The notes under the pieces were generated by a model, which worked only from the letters and a program-made list of their open reading frames with translations, searched no databases and had not been told where the DNA came from. 64,000 nt of DNA, taken from the NCBI RefSeq assembly GCF_005239225.2, contig NC_133299.1, positions 6,390,967 to 6,454,966 of the forward strand. Direction: 5' to 3'. The DNA comes from Populus alba. Lineage: Eukaryota; Streptophyta; Magnoliopsida; Malpighiales; Salicaceae. The translations under genes and the position numbers were made by a program. Below are positions 48,501-59,260 of this stretch, piece by piece. Position 1 is the stretch's first letter; each line of letters opens with the position of its first letter.

Positions 48501-51500
48501 GGTATCCATGATGATATGGATGGGACAGATAGCTCTCCAGAGAACATAGGTTTCATAATGGAAATGATTACACTTCTGAGTTCAAAGTTAAATGATGATG
48601 ACTATCTAGCTACAGATATGAGGGAAAGTTTGTATCAAGTAAGTTGATTAAAATGTTTGTCTTTAAATTATTTCTCTTTTATCATCATTGGTTTTGTGGA
48701 AGCTGACTGGGTGTCATCAATTTACAGGCTTCAGATTCTGCGAAGTCATTGTTGCTATTGTTGCAGAAGCCCACTGGTTCAGTTACAATAGATGACATTA
48801 TGAGCAGTGAAGGCATTCAATCTCTACCATCAAATGAGCTTCTGGTTCATTCAAGAATAAATCAGATGGGAGATGGCACTGCTGAAAAGTTTGATGGTTA
48901 CCTTTACCTAGGAGGCCTTGGAGATAAATTTCTGTGGGAATGTCCAGAAACCTTACCTGATAGATTGTCGCAGAATCCTTCTATGAAAAGGAAATTATCA
49001 GCATTGGATGGTTCTGGTAAGCGTGTCAAGGGAGAAACTTCAGTGGCTGAAGCTACTGGACAAAATGCATTTTCACGGGGAATGGGTTCATCAACTGCTC
49101 CTTCTGGTCCAACTCGCAGGGACACCTTTAGGCAGCGCAAACCAAATACCAGTAGGCCTCCATCCATGCACGTTGACGACTATGTTGCTAGAGAAAGAAG
49201 TGTTGATGGTGTTAGCAATTCAAATGTTATAGCAGTCCAGCGAGTGGGATCTACAGGTGGAAGACCTCCATCAATTCATGTGGATGAATTTATGGCCAGG
49301 CAAAGAGAACGCCAGAATCCAATGGTAGCTGTTGTTGGGGAACCTTCAGCAAAGGTTAAGAATGCAACCCCTGCGAATGATGTAGATAAGGAAAAAGACA
49401 ACAAGTCTAAGCAATTGAAAACTGTTCTGGATGATGATCTTCAGGGAATAGATATTGTTTTTGATGGCGAGGAGTCTGAATCTGATGACAAATTGCCTTT
49501 TCCTCAGCCTGATGATAATCTGGAGCAGCTAGCCCCTGTCATAGGCGACCAAAGTTCTCCCCACTCGATTGTTGAAGAGACTGAGAGTGATGTTAATGAA
49601 AACAATCAATTTTCTCATTCACACACACCATTAGCATCTCATGTTGATGAGAACACCCAAAGTGAATTCTCTTCAAGGATGTCTGTTTCACGACCTGAAA
49701 TGCCGTTGACACGAGAACCAAGTGTTTCTTCGGATAAGAAGTTTTTTGAGCAACCTGATGATGCAAAGAATACCATTAAGACGTCTGCTGGCTTTGATTC
49801 TATTTCAGCTGCAAGTACTTCAGGTTTTCCTCATCAGATTCCAGTTGATTCAAGGATGCCTCCACAAAATTTCTATATGAAGAACAGCTTGCAGCATTCT
49901 TCAGGATCTCGAGGACTTTATGACTCTAAAATTCCTCTGAATCAGCCACCTTTGCCTCCAATGCCACCTCCAGCAATGTCATCCATGATTCCTCAGAATC
50001 ATGATCCAGGTCCAACTCAGTCATCCCCCTATGTTAACTCTGGAACAGAGGTGCAGCCTCCACTTCCTGCACCCTTCCAAGTAAGATAAGATATGCTGTC
50101 GATTTAAAAGAAATTTTATCTGCTATCCTGCTGCTACCGCATGTTCTTCTGCATTTGTGTAATCATACTTTCCCCTCTTTTGCAGGTTCAGTCAGATTAT
50201 CTATCTGCATTTGGTAGCAATCCTTCCATTCAGATGGCAGATTCCAAGTATTCACGTGCTTCTATCTCTTCTCCCAGTGGATCTGCTGGGCCTCACCCAC
50301 CACTTCCTCCTACACCACCTCCCTTCTCATCTAGTCCATATAATTTACCTTCTTTAAATCCTTCTACTTCTCAGTCTTCAGCATATGCTGTTGGAACAAA
50401 TGAGCTTCCCCAGACCTCTACTTCACCAATTGATCCGAGATTAGGAAATCTCTCCGTGTCGGGTGCTGGTTTAACTTCTTATATGCCATCTCCTCTAATG
50501 CCACCCATGGTTTTCAGTAGGCCAGCTACAATCCCTGTGACTCCTTATGGAAGCATCCCCACCCAGCAGCAAGGCGAGAGTCCAAATGTCTTGCAAAATC
50601 TCTCCATTCCTCAGCTGCAGCCTCTGCAGCCTCCGCTTCGACGTCCACCACAGCCACCTCAACATCTTTGGTCACTTGCACAATCTTCTCAGCAGCTGGA
50701 ACAAGGGGGGTCTTTGCAAAGTCCTATTCAAATGCAAGGCCATCAATTACAAATGCTGCAACAACCACAACTCCCTTCTGTTCATGCTCATTATCAAGCT
50801 CAGCAGCAAGAGCTTTCTCAGTCAAGGCAGCAGCTAGTTGAGCATGCACAGCCACATGTTATACATCAGCAGGGAGATGTTTCATCCCAGCAGCAACAAG
50901 ATCTTGGAATGTCGTTGCAGGAGTACTTCAAGGATCCAAAAGCTATCACGGTACCTGCATTTTACAGCCAAGGAACATAGTTTATGATTTTGAAATGTAC
51001 ATGCTTTATTTCACCTTAAAGTTAATTCTCTTGTTTTATGGCAGTCTTTATTGAGTAACAAGGAAGAGCTGTGCCGGCTTTTGGAGCAAAATCCAAAATT
51101 AATGCAGATGCTTCAGGTTATTATCATCAAATTTCTTCCTCATTTTTCCAGCTCTTATGTGCTAGTTCTTGTTTCTTACTGATGTTGAAACTGTGAAGTT
51201 ACAATGATAATTGAAGCCTTTGTATAAACAAATTTCAGTTTTTGGGCGAGAGCTTAAAGTTAAGCTGACTATTATCAAACCAAACCAGCCATAACTGAAC
51301 CAAGTCAAAACAAACCACATGATTTAAGTTTCAGGCTCTCAGCCCCTTGAAAGAGTTCTAAAACTGCCCTGCACTTGAGAGTTCTGTTACAAGATTAATC
51401 ACTACCATCCATGCCAAAATAAGATCATATGATGTGTAAATCAGTGTAGCAGTTGGTGATATATAAAAAGAATCAAGACCAAACCTATGCTTTTAGAAGT

Positions 51501-51708
51501 AAAATCCAAACCAAGTAGTTAATTTGGGTCCAGTTTCAGTTTCCCTTGTCATCCTGAATTATCAGATGTGATGTTGAGCTATTCCTATCGTTCAATCCTT
51601 TTGGTCTTTGAGTTGGTTTTTATGAGATTTGAGGTATTGTAATGATAGTTGTCTCTTAAATTTTCATGTTTTTCTTCTTGTTTACAGGAAAGACTAGGCC
51701 AGCAATAG
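35262..51708 (+). CDS. VIR: VIRILIZER homologue, scaffold of the mRNA m6A methyltransferase complex
   Basis: Twenty-eight exons joined by frame: 35262-35336, 35435-35523, 36151-36274, 36490-37140, 37343-37711, 37796-37900, 37988-38170, 41121-41262, 41339-41520, 41628-41713, 41804-41852, 42134-42194, 42292-42770, 42844-42943, 43307-43440, 44005-44072, 44149-44365, 44784-44999, 45120-45275, 45349-45402, 45626-45840, 45947-46016, 46336-46658, 48458-48638, 48728-50080, 50186-50950, 51045-51116, 51688-51708. The product, 2179 aa, is near the size I recall for the Arabidopsis protein. It begins MGRPEPSVLFSQTFVHPQLD, the VIR N-terminal domain; a long helical-repeat-like middle and a Pro/Gln-rich tail (about 1800-2150) follow. 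No catalytic motif: it is a nuclear scaffold for the MTA/MTB/FIP37 writer. Exon 25 holds two copies of an RPPS-HVD-ARxR motif. All introns appear GT-AG. Intron 7 is 2.95 kb and intron 23 1.8 kb; both carry repeats. Confidence 0.93.
37223..37246. repeat. (TC)n microsatellite in VIRILIZER intron 4
   Basis: About 12 uninterrupted CT units between exons 4 and 5. It adds to the pyrimidine content of the intron but is about 95 bp from the acceptor. Confidence 0.9.
38768..38889. repeat. Perfect 122-bp palindrome in VIRILIZER intron 7
   Basis: The 61-bp arms 38768-38828 and 38829-38889 are exact reverse complements with no spacer; the centre reads CTGATTTAAATCAG. The flanking base pair does not match, so the symmetry ends abruptly. 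A third, imperfect half (AAATCAAAAGTTATTTTTCA) follows at about 38894, pointing to a MITE-type terminal repeat as source. Upstream, 38516-38536 and 38595-38615 form another 21-bp inverted repeat (AAATAAATTTATGACTTTCTT). In the pre-mRNA the palindrome would fold as a perfect hairpin. Confidence 0.95.
45470..45560. repeat. Compound (CT)n(CA)n microsatellite in VIRILIZER intron 20
   Basis: About 11 CT units run straight into about 16 CA units, then into C-rich and CACGCG variants. It fills over a third of a 223-bp intron and ends about 65 bp before the acceptor of exon 21. Confidence 0.95.
47498..48225. mobile_element. 728-bp non-autonomous hAT-type element in VIRILIZER intron 23
   Basis: Left end CAGTGTTGTCAAAAG; right end, on the other strand, CAGTGTTGTCAAAGG (14 of 15 identical). 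Both sides carry the identical 8-bp direct repeat GTTATAGG (47490-47497 and 48226-48233), the duplication length of hAT elements. Both subterminal parts are rich in GCCTAGTGCC/GAGGCG-type words. The middle is T-rich and has no transposase, so it depends on an element elsewhere. The perfect duplication and near-perfect ends indicate a fairly recent insertion. The surrounding splice sites are intact. Confidence 0.93.
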
Positions 51709-52971
51709 CATCTGTCTGTGGATTTAGATTTTGATCTCGTTAGGTTCTTCAGGGTACATTCAGCGGAGCTGTAACTGTGTGTCCATGTTGCATCACGTCC
51801 CAGCTTCCATTATCCTATTCTGCAAGAATTGTTTTTCAGCCTTGTTCGCTGAAATTTTTTGCATAAATGCTGTACAATATGATGTCATTAATTCTTGTTG
51901 TACTGTAAATTATCATTAAATTGCCTATTATCTGGTTATTTTTTTCCAAAGATGACAATATTGGCTTCCAGGTCCCCAGTTTTGGTTGTTTCCCGCTCCA
52001 AAATATGATACAATTATGCTGTAAACTGTATGAAGTTGTAGGATTAGTTGTCTTATAACTTGAAACTGTAGAGTAGATAATGCAAATGTGGTTATCTTAT
52101 TGTTCTCAGAAGAAGTCAGAATCTCGCCATCATTTCACTCTGATTGCTGTGCAGTCATGGTTGTTGGATGAGCCCAAATTGGTGTTAGGGTAGGAAGTTG
52201 TGGCTTCCTAGGTCTAGCTAATTCCTTGTAGCTCCTTCATGTTCTTGACGTGGATTGTTGATCTGATTTAGGAAGCATTTTTATACGAAATCCTCTTGAG
52301 GTTTTGGTTCGAGATGTTGCTTCATCTTCAAAATTGGACACTTTCACTGATGCGGTTTCTGTATATTTTAGTTGCAGAATGGGAGAGTTACCTGGACAAG
52401 GGAATACAATTTATTTATTTATTTTTTAATGTGAGTGTCTAGTCAGTTTTTGCACATATTTACTAATTTCATGTAAGTTTTTTTGACACTGAGAGAACTT
52501 GAATTTAAATTTGTGATTATTAAGAAATAAATCTAAAATTTGAATAATTAAACTATCATGTTTTCATCTTATTTTTTTCACATGTTTTTAAAATATTTAA
52601 CTTCTTTGAAAAATATGCTTTCAATGAAGCTCATTTAATTTTCATCACTCTTTTTTGTATTTGTATATATTTTATAAAAATAAAAATATAAAGAATGAAT
52701 TAAAAGAAAAAAAAAGAGTTAAGATGACAAAGGATGAATGAGAAAAAAATAAAAAATAAAGGAAAAACCACGTAATGATTTTTTAAAATTACTTCTCTGG
52801 TTTGCAGGGGACGTCAACAATATAATGCATAAACATAAATAAAAAAATATACTTTGTTTTTGAAGTATTTTAATTTTTTTTTGATGTTTTTAAAAATTAA
52901 TTTACTAATGTTAAAAATTAAATTTTAAATAAAAAAAACACCTTGAATAATATTTACCACGATCTTAAGCG
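51709..52971. other. VIRILIZER 3' UTR and intergenic DNA
   Basis: Sequence after the stop codon is transcript-like to about 52.1 kb (the 3' end was not located). The rest is AT-rich and without recognised features. AATAAA-like words occur but are not decisive in plants. Confidence 0.45.
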
Positions 52972-52979
52972 ACCCAGCG

Positions 52980-54597
52980 CATGGTTGTTAAAAATGTGTT
53001 TTAATTCGTAAAATTATTTAATTTTACAAGTTAAAACATATAAACATATAAAATGGAAGTTAAAACTTGAAAATTAATAAAATTAATTAAATCCGGTTAA
53101 ACTCGTATAAAAGTAGGTCAACTCATAAAAAAGGGTAAAAACGTACTGTTTTCACGAGAAATGCAGAAATTTTGATGCCCTATGAGGCTATGACTTAGCA
53201 GTCTCTTTCCCACCCCACCCCACCCGTGACTCACTGATCAATACTCCACAGTCCACAAACACTCCACATTCCACAGTCCACTCCAGTTACTCCATAGTCA
53301 AGACTCAAGACTTCGTCCCTGTCTCCCACCCTCTCTGACTCCTTTCCCCCTTTTGCTTTCCCCTTTCCCCTTTCCCCTTTCCCCAGCAGATTAAGAAAGC
53401 CCTTTCCCCCGATCCGGAGCGTTCTTGGCGAGACGAAGGTAAAAATTTATTTCCAATCCCAAACTTTGTTTTTTCTGTCTAATGGTGGTGATTAGAGACA
53501 AAACTTATCTGGGTATTCTACTATTAATTGGTTTGCTTCTGGGTATTTTCTCGGTGGGTAATTATCTGTGTTTATCTTACTGCTGCTAGTAATTTTTTAC
53601 TTCTGTGTGTTGTAATTTCTGGTAATTTTTTGCTTCTGTGTGTTGTAATTACTTGTAATGTTCACCTATGCTCTGTTTGATCTTGCTTTCTTTGGTGTTG
53701 CAGAGTCTGCAATTCTCCATAGACAACGAAGCATTCCAGGATTGCTGGTGTAACCGTGTAAGATTATCTTTAACTAAGCTTCTTAATTATATGAAATTTT
53801 GAGAGAAAACTGAATGTGAAGGGAATTTAGGTGTAATTTATCTAGGTATTCTGTGAATTTAGGTGTAAGATTGCTGGTTCTCAATGTTTTAAGGTTTTTT
53901 ATATTTTGCATTTAATTCTCTAGAGAAAACTGCAAACGTTAGTAGTTATATTTTGATGGCCACCATTGTTGACACACGAGGAGATTGGATTAGAAGAGTG
54001 GAAAATGTTCATCAGACCCCATTAGTTTAGCAATATGCTTAATATAGAATAAAACACCAGTTTTCTGTGTTGATAAGATAATGTTTTTTTTTTGTTGAAT
54101 CTATGCATCTATGCTTAATATAGAATAAAATACAGTGCTTTGTGATTCAAATTGTGCTTAATACAAATTGTGAATCTTCTGTCATGTGAGAATTGTGAGT
54201 AATTGTTTCTGTGATGATTTGGCTGCAAGAAATTATGATTTGGTTGCAAGAAATTGTTTCTGTGATGATTTTGCTTAATAAAGAGTAATTGTTTTATGTT
54301 TTAAATAGTAATTAGGCATGACTTTCAATATGTCCAGACTCCAGACTCCAGATCCTTTGTGTTCGATTTCAATATCCTTTTATTTGAATTATATATTTTA
54401 AGATGTTTGGATATTTGTATTGTTTAAAATATTTTACTTGCGTTTTACGATTTTAGTTAAAATATTTTACTTGTGATTTTATGATTTTTAGTTAAAAAAT
54501 TTTACTTGCGATTTTACGATTTTACGATTCGAGTTTACGAGTTGAGTTTATATTGTATGTTCCGTGTTGTGTCAAAAAAGCGTTTTTGACAACCTTG
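52980..54597. mobile_element. 1.6-kb non-autonomous hAT-type element
   Basis: Left end CATGGTTGTTAAAAATG; right end, on the other strand, CAAGGTTGTCAAAAACG (14 of 17 identical). The flanks ACCCAGCG (52972-52979) and ACCTAGCG (54598-54605) agree at 7 of 8, differing by one C/T transition. Subterminal repeats include three diverged copies of a TTAGTTAAAATATTTTACTT unit (54.42-54.53 kb) and CGTAAAAT words at both sides. The interior has a GC-richer, leader-like part (53.2-53.45 kb) followed by GT...AG intron-like sequence (donor near 53439, acceptor near 53702), possibly captured host DNA. No transposase seen. Confidence 0.85.
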
Positions 54598-54659
54598 ACC
54601 TAGCGTACAAAAACCTAAATAAAAAACAAAAAGAAAAGAAAAGAAAAGAAGAAGGAAAA

Positions 54660-54960
54660 AAAAAATCCTACTGCCCAGTACATTAAAGTCAGCTGCCTCT
54701 CTCACACGGTTTCTGTATCACAGCAACTCCAATCACCCATATATTTCACAGCAGCTCCAGTCACCGATCCACTAATCCACAAGGTCTCTCCATCAGCGAC
54801 ACCCACAACCGCTCCAGCAGCAAGCTCTGTCAGCCGCTTTTCCTCTTCATCAACCAGCAGCAGCACCCCACCACCAAGCAGAACGTCTTCTTCTTTTCAT
54901 TACTGCTTTAGTAAGCCTCAAGACTCCGATAGGTTCCCTTTAATCTCCTTTATAATCAAA
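54660..54960 (+). other. Leader-like sequence, possibly a distant 5' exon of the 57.5-kb gene
   Basis: A C-rich, T-poor stretch (CAGCAACTCC, CACCCACAACCGCTCCAGCA, AGCAGCAGCACCCCACC) that differs from its AT-rich surroundings and looks like a transcribed leader. No convincing ATG frame. It could belong to the small gene beginning at 57516, with an intron of about 2.5 kb, or be a relic of another gene. Unproven. Confidence 0.25.
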
Positions 54961-55599
54961 CTCTCAATCTGAGGATTGTACTTGTTTATGTATTCGCTTA
55001 TTGTGATTCTTTTAGCTTTGCTGTTTTGTTTCCGTATTCACCAACTGCTTCCTCATTAAAATATTAAATCTTGACGAATGCTTTCTTATACGGGTGCTTT
55101 TTGTCTCCAAAGCAAACGGGTGTTTTTATTTACTTTGCACTTTGTGCTGCCTAGTGTGTGTTTTTGTGTGCTTGTGCAGTATAGAAACACTAGGTTAGGT
55201 TGATACATTAATCTTGTCTCTTGTATTTTGTGTGCCTAGACTTGATGCTTTTATGTAATGTAATCGGATCAAGCAAAAGTGTTAAGAGGAGAAGTGAGAA
55301 TGGACTCTTAAGATGACGAAAAGGGAAGGGTTTTTTTTTTTTTTCCTCTGGTAAACGATCTGTCTAGGCTGGTTGTAGATTTTGAATTGTCATGCTTTAA
55401 TGCTAGGCTACTAGTAGTTGTCTAAAGGTTGTGATATGAACATTCATAAATGATAGTATTGATAGATTATTTTAATTTATCTGTAAAGAAAATGTTCCCC
55501 TAAAACCCTTGGAAGCTCACTGTTATTTTGTTTAGGTATGGGAGGAATGGACCAACTTTTTATTGTTTTGACCCCAATAGCAAACCACTTTGTCATAAA

Positions 55600-56270
55600 C
55601 CTATTCTTGGCCCTTCAATTTTTTTTCCCATGTTTTTTTTTAAACATGAAATTTCGAAATTTGTAAAAAAACGTTTGTTTTTTCATCGAAGAATCAATCT
55701 ATGAGTAGTATAATCCTTAAAAGGGTTCTATTCCATAGAAGTTGAAACATTGCAGTTTCAAAAAATATAAGGTTTTGTTTTTATCAATGAACGGTAAAAT
55801 CCTTAAAAGGATTCTATTTAGAACTTCATAAAAATAAAATACAAATCGTGTAAGCAAGGGGAATGGGTCAAAGCCAAATTTACCTTTTTTTTTTTTGAAT
55901 TTTTAAATTGAGGATTAGGCCATGTTGCTAGGTTTGGATCCCAAATCACTATCTTATGTCCTAGAAACCTTTACCCCTTGCAATTAACACAAGCATAGTT
56001 TAGGCAAAACCTTAGCATACAAGTACAATAAGTATATTTTATTTTTAAAAATGAACATGAAACAACTTACCTTAGGTAGATTTTAGAGTGATTTAATCTT
56101 TTATTTAATATAACTAGTCCTTTACCTACAACCTTTAAAAAACTAGTTAGGGTTTTTAATTATCATAAAACTAGGTGGCAACTTCTTTTTATTTTTATTT
56201 TTACCTTTTTACATAATAGCTTCACCGAGATATCCCCTGTGAAAAATTGTCTTCCTCAATGTCTTAAGAA
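55600..56270 (+). repeat. Degenerate LTR-like fragment related to the solo LTR at 4.0 kb
   Basis: Words in the same order as on the minus strand of the 3999-5914 LTR: AACTTACCTTAGGTAG, then AACTAGTTAGGGTTT, then AAAACTAGGTGGC followed by a T-rich tract and a C-G-A-rich end. ATCCTTAAAAGG-TTCTATT occurs twice (near 55710 and 55800). No clean ends or target duplication found. Confidence 0.5.
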
Positions 56271-57515
56271 ATAGGTTAGTTCACACAATAAGACCATTTA
56301 TAATTGTCTGATGTGTATCATAAAGTTGTTTGGTGGTGTTAATACTAATACTGTAAAATATTTTTTTTTGTTTCCATTTACCCATTAGATTATGGAATGT
56401 TTCAAACTTCTATATATGAGATCATAATCTGTTACAAGTGCATTTGTGTTATAAACATATTGTAATAAAAAATGAATTTTGGTTTGATGATGCATGAGAC
56501 CTTTGCTAGAATTGAAATATGGTCCTTATTGATACTTTAGAACTACTATGTTGCATTATGGACATTTAAATACATTAACAAAGACCCTAAGAGTGAGCTG
56601 GGTCAAGGAAGGTGCTGCAAATATGGTATTTCTTTGCAAACATTGAAACTTTATAGTTTTCTATGTACGAAGTTTAAAACTTTGATTCAATCCAGCAAAC
56701 TCCAATGCTACACCAACTTTGTGTGCTTCTTAATGTCATTTCCACATATTGAAGAAACTTTTGTTTTTTTAATTATGGGTTTTGGTTGTTGTCATTTTGA
56801 TATTTGATACTTAATTCTTTTTTGTATTTTGGATATTTGAATTATATTTGTCAATTTGAGCCTTTAAATTGTGATTTGCCTTTTGGATTAATTAAAATTT
56901 GTGTTGAAATTGAGGCAGACTTAAATTCAGCAAGCTGAATCAGTTTCGCAAACATATAGACATCAGGTTCCATTTCCTCCATGAGCTCACCAAAGATGGT
57001 ATTGTTAAGATGGTTCACTGTAATACACGAGCAAATAGCAGACATAATGACCAAGCCTTTGAAACTGGACATGTTCATAAAATTAAGAAGTCTGATGGGG
57101 GTCTGCATATTTCCAGGCATAAACTAAGGCGTAAACTAAGTGCTTTTATTAGCACATAGTTTAAGAGAGGATGTTAGAGTCTGTTTCTAGTTGATCAAGT
57201 CTTTAGTACATCATTGACCTAGTGGGTTGACAACTCAGGTTCTTCAGGCCACAACAAAACAATCCACTCCCTCCCTAGAATAAGAAAAAGCACCAGCATC
57301 CATCCAGTACTACGCTGTCCCACAAAACCAAACACAAGCACAAGCATGAATACCAACTCTCTCTAGTTTATCTGGACTGACATATATGTTTCTCATCTTT
57401 TGCCTTCCAATGTTCTGCTTCCTATCAGGTGAATTTAGAACCCTAGCTTCCCCAAACTTGTTTTCAGCGCATTGAATCGCGAGTGCAAGTTAATTAAAAA
57501 GAGTAGCAAATAGCA
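56271..57515. other. Intergenic or leader DNA
   Basis: An 89-codon minus-strand open frame at 56851-57120 has protein-like composition but no recognised motif. The 57.13-57.51 kb part is leader-like and probably precedes the small gene. Nothing else supported. Confidence 0.4.
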
Positions 57516-58472
57516 ATGAGCATGGAGGCAGCGCAGAAAAAAACCCCTGCACAGATTGTCAGATTAGACATTGCCTTCAAAATGGTAACGAAATCCTTCT
57601 CTTTTCATTTTTTTTTTTTTATACTATAGTTCTGCTTATATTTATGTGTGATTTTCCCCCTTTCTTCCCTTACACTGGCCAGTTTTTCAACACCCTAGAA
57701 AGCATAAGAGAGAGACAGGCTTCAATGCTGTGATTCAATTATTAGTAACTATGACGTTACCAATTTCATGTTGCTGTTTATGGGAAATATTTGAACGTGT
57801 AGAGCAGTCCACTATAGTCAGAGAAACAGAAACCCCATATATTCCATGAATCATAAGGTTTGGTGATGATTTAGTAACCCTATCCTGTTCATAAGAAAAT
57901 AGCAAATGACATTGTAGATTAAGGAAGAAGTGGAGTATAGTTAGAATGAAACATTGACTTTCAATCTAGTGGAAGTGCAGCAGAAATTTCACCTCCTTTG
58001 TGGTTTGTTCTTCCTTTTGTTTCTTAACATTGCTGTGTGCAGGCTGGACAATGGGTCAATAACATGAGCAAGGCTGTAGAAGATGAACCAGCAGAAGTAG
58101 AATCAGAGGGCCGGCCTTCTAGGTAGTATAGCCATCTTTACATTTTCAATAGAGGATTTTGCTGCGTTATTATAAGCTGTATTTAAGAAATCTTTGCATG
58201 TTTTTCTTAGGCTCGGACTTGGTGCAAAAGAAGTTCCACGCCATTCTAAAGCTAGACTATCAAATGACCCTGTTGAAAGGAGGTTATATGCCAAGTTGGA
58301 AGCCGGGAAGAGAAGAGCTGCTAAACTTATTGAGGATTCCATTGTACCAGCTAGAGATTGTAACGAGGATGATGACAGTGATGGAGAATTAGAAAGCAGA
58401 ACCAGTACATTTGCAAAGAAGAGACCTGGTCCTCAAGTACAATCTCTACAAGTTAAGAAGAAACAGAAGTAA
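57516..58472 (+). CDS. Small conserved protein of unknown function, 136 aa
   Basis: Three exons keep frame: 57516-57584, 58043-58122, 58211-58472. Reading starts MSMEAAQKKTPAQIVRLDIA; the second ATG at 57522, in a better context (GCATGG), may be used instead. Next come AGQWVNNMSKAVEDEPAEVE, then a basic PSRLGLGAKEVPRHSKARLS segment and a predicted helical part (ERRLYAKLEAGKRRAAKLIE). The tail is acidic then lysine-rich (DDDSDGE..., KKKQK), suggesting a nuclear or nucleolar protein. The RLGLGAK block resembles a small eukaryotic family of uncharacterised proteins (I think DUF3245, unverified). No enzyme motif, signal peptide or membrane segment. Splice sites are canonical, and the short gene with even codon use looks real rather than transposon-derived. 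I do not know its function. Confidence 0.72.
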
Positions 58473-58960
58473 CTTGTAAGATCAAATGTAACGTTTGTGT
58501 TTTGTATCTGTTAAATCATTTGTCATGTGCAAATTTGATGGCTGCATATGTTTCCCCCCCTTCAACTTAGAGAATTATCATAGCATCCTTTTGAAATCTC
58601 ATGATCTTTGATTAGTGTAGCAAGCTGTAGGACTTGGTAGGTGGGAATCCTTCTTAGCTTAACATGATCACTAGAATCTGTATAGTAGCTTGATAGGAAT
58701 TGGTGTGAGATATTATTGGCTGTGGACAATTTAAAAACGGATTTTTTTTTTTTTATATAGAAAATGAAACTTGAATTCTCAAATAACAGATAGGATATAT
58801 TTGCTAATTCCTAAATTGTCCAAATCCACCAAGTTCAGCTGCTTTTGAAGACGATAATGATGCCTTTTGTGGTACCGGGGAAATGGGAATTTACAGCAAC
58901 CTTGTCTGGTTTATTGGGGTGAAAAAAGGTTAGAGCATGCACGATGCGATAATCCAGAGA
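58473..58960. other. 3' flank of the small gene
   Basis: Probably its 3' UTR followed by ordinary intergenic DNA, including a T run near 58743. No feature recognised. Confidence 0.4.
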
Positions 58961-58969
58961 ATAGCAGCT

Positions 58970-59260
58970 ATTCTGCTTTGGAACATCCTTTTATAGTGTG
59001 GTTGAAATTGAATGTTGATAGCAGCTCGTTTGCTGACCAAGGGCGTCCTCCTGGGGTGGGAGGTTTGGTATGAGACCGAACGGGGAAACTGGATTCAAGG
59101 CTTCTCGGTCTCCAAGGGATAACTTCGAAAGAGGGCTTTTAGACGGACAGAGTTCTGCATGCTCTAAGGGAGAGTAACCATTGTGCTGGTTTTATAGCTG
59201 GTGTTGGATCTAGCAATCGAGGAATGGAGATTGGGAAGTCAGAAGTGAGAGGGTCTGGAT
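58970..59260 (+). pseudogene. RNase H-like fragment, probably from a LINE retrotransposon
   Basis: The + strand gives WLKLNVDSSSFADQGRPPGV then GGL, followed after a one-base frame change by ERGNWIQGFSVSKG. These match the plant RNase H-like motif W-KLNxDGSxxGNPGxxGxGG and the strand ending GNWIxGF that are common at the 3' end of plant LINEs and in related RNase H-domain reading frames. The catalytic Asp is kept, but the following Gly is Ser. Stops and frame changes show decay. No reverse transcriptase is seen upstream, so this is a short remnant. Confidence 0.6.

Noticed and set aside
56851..57120. Minus-strand open frame of 89 codons with protein-like composition
   Set aside because: No motif, no neighbouring exon found, and it sits just upstream of a + strand gene. 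Possibly a gene fragment, but unsupported.
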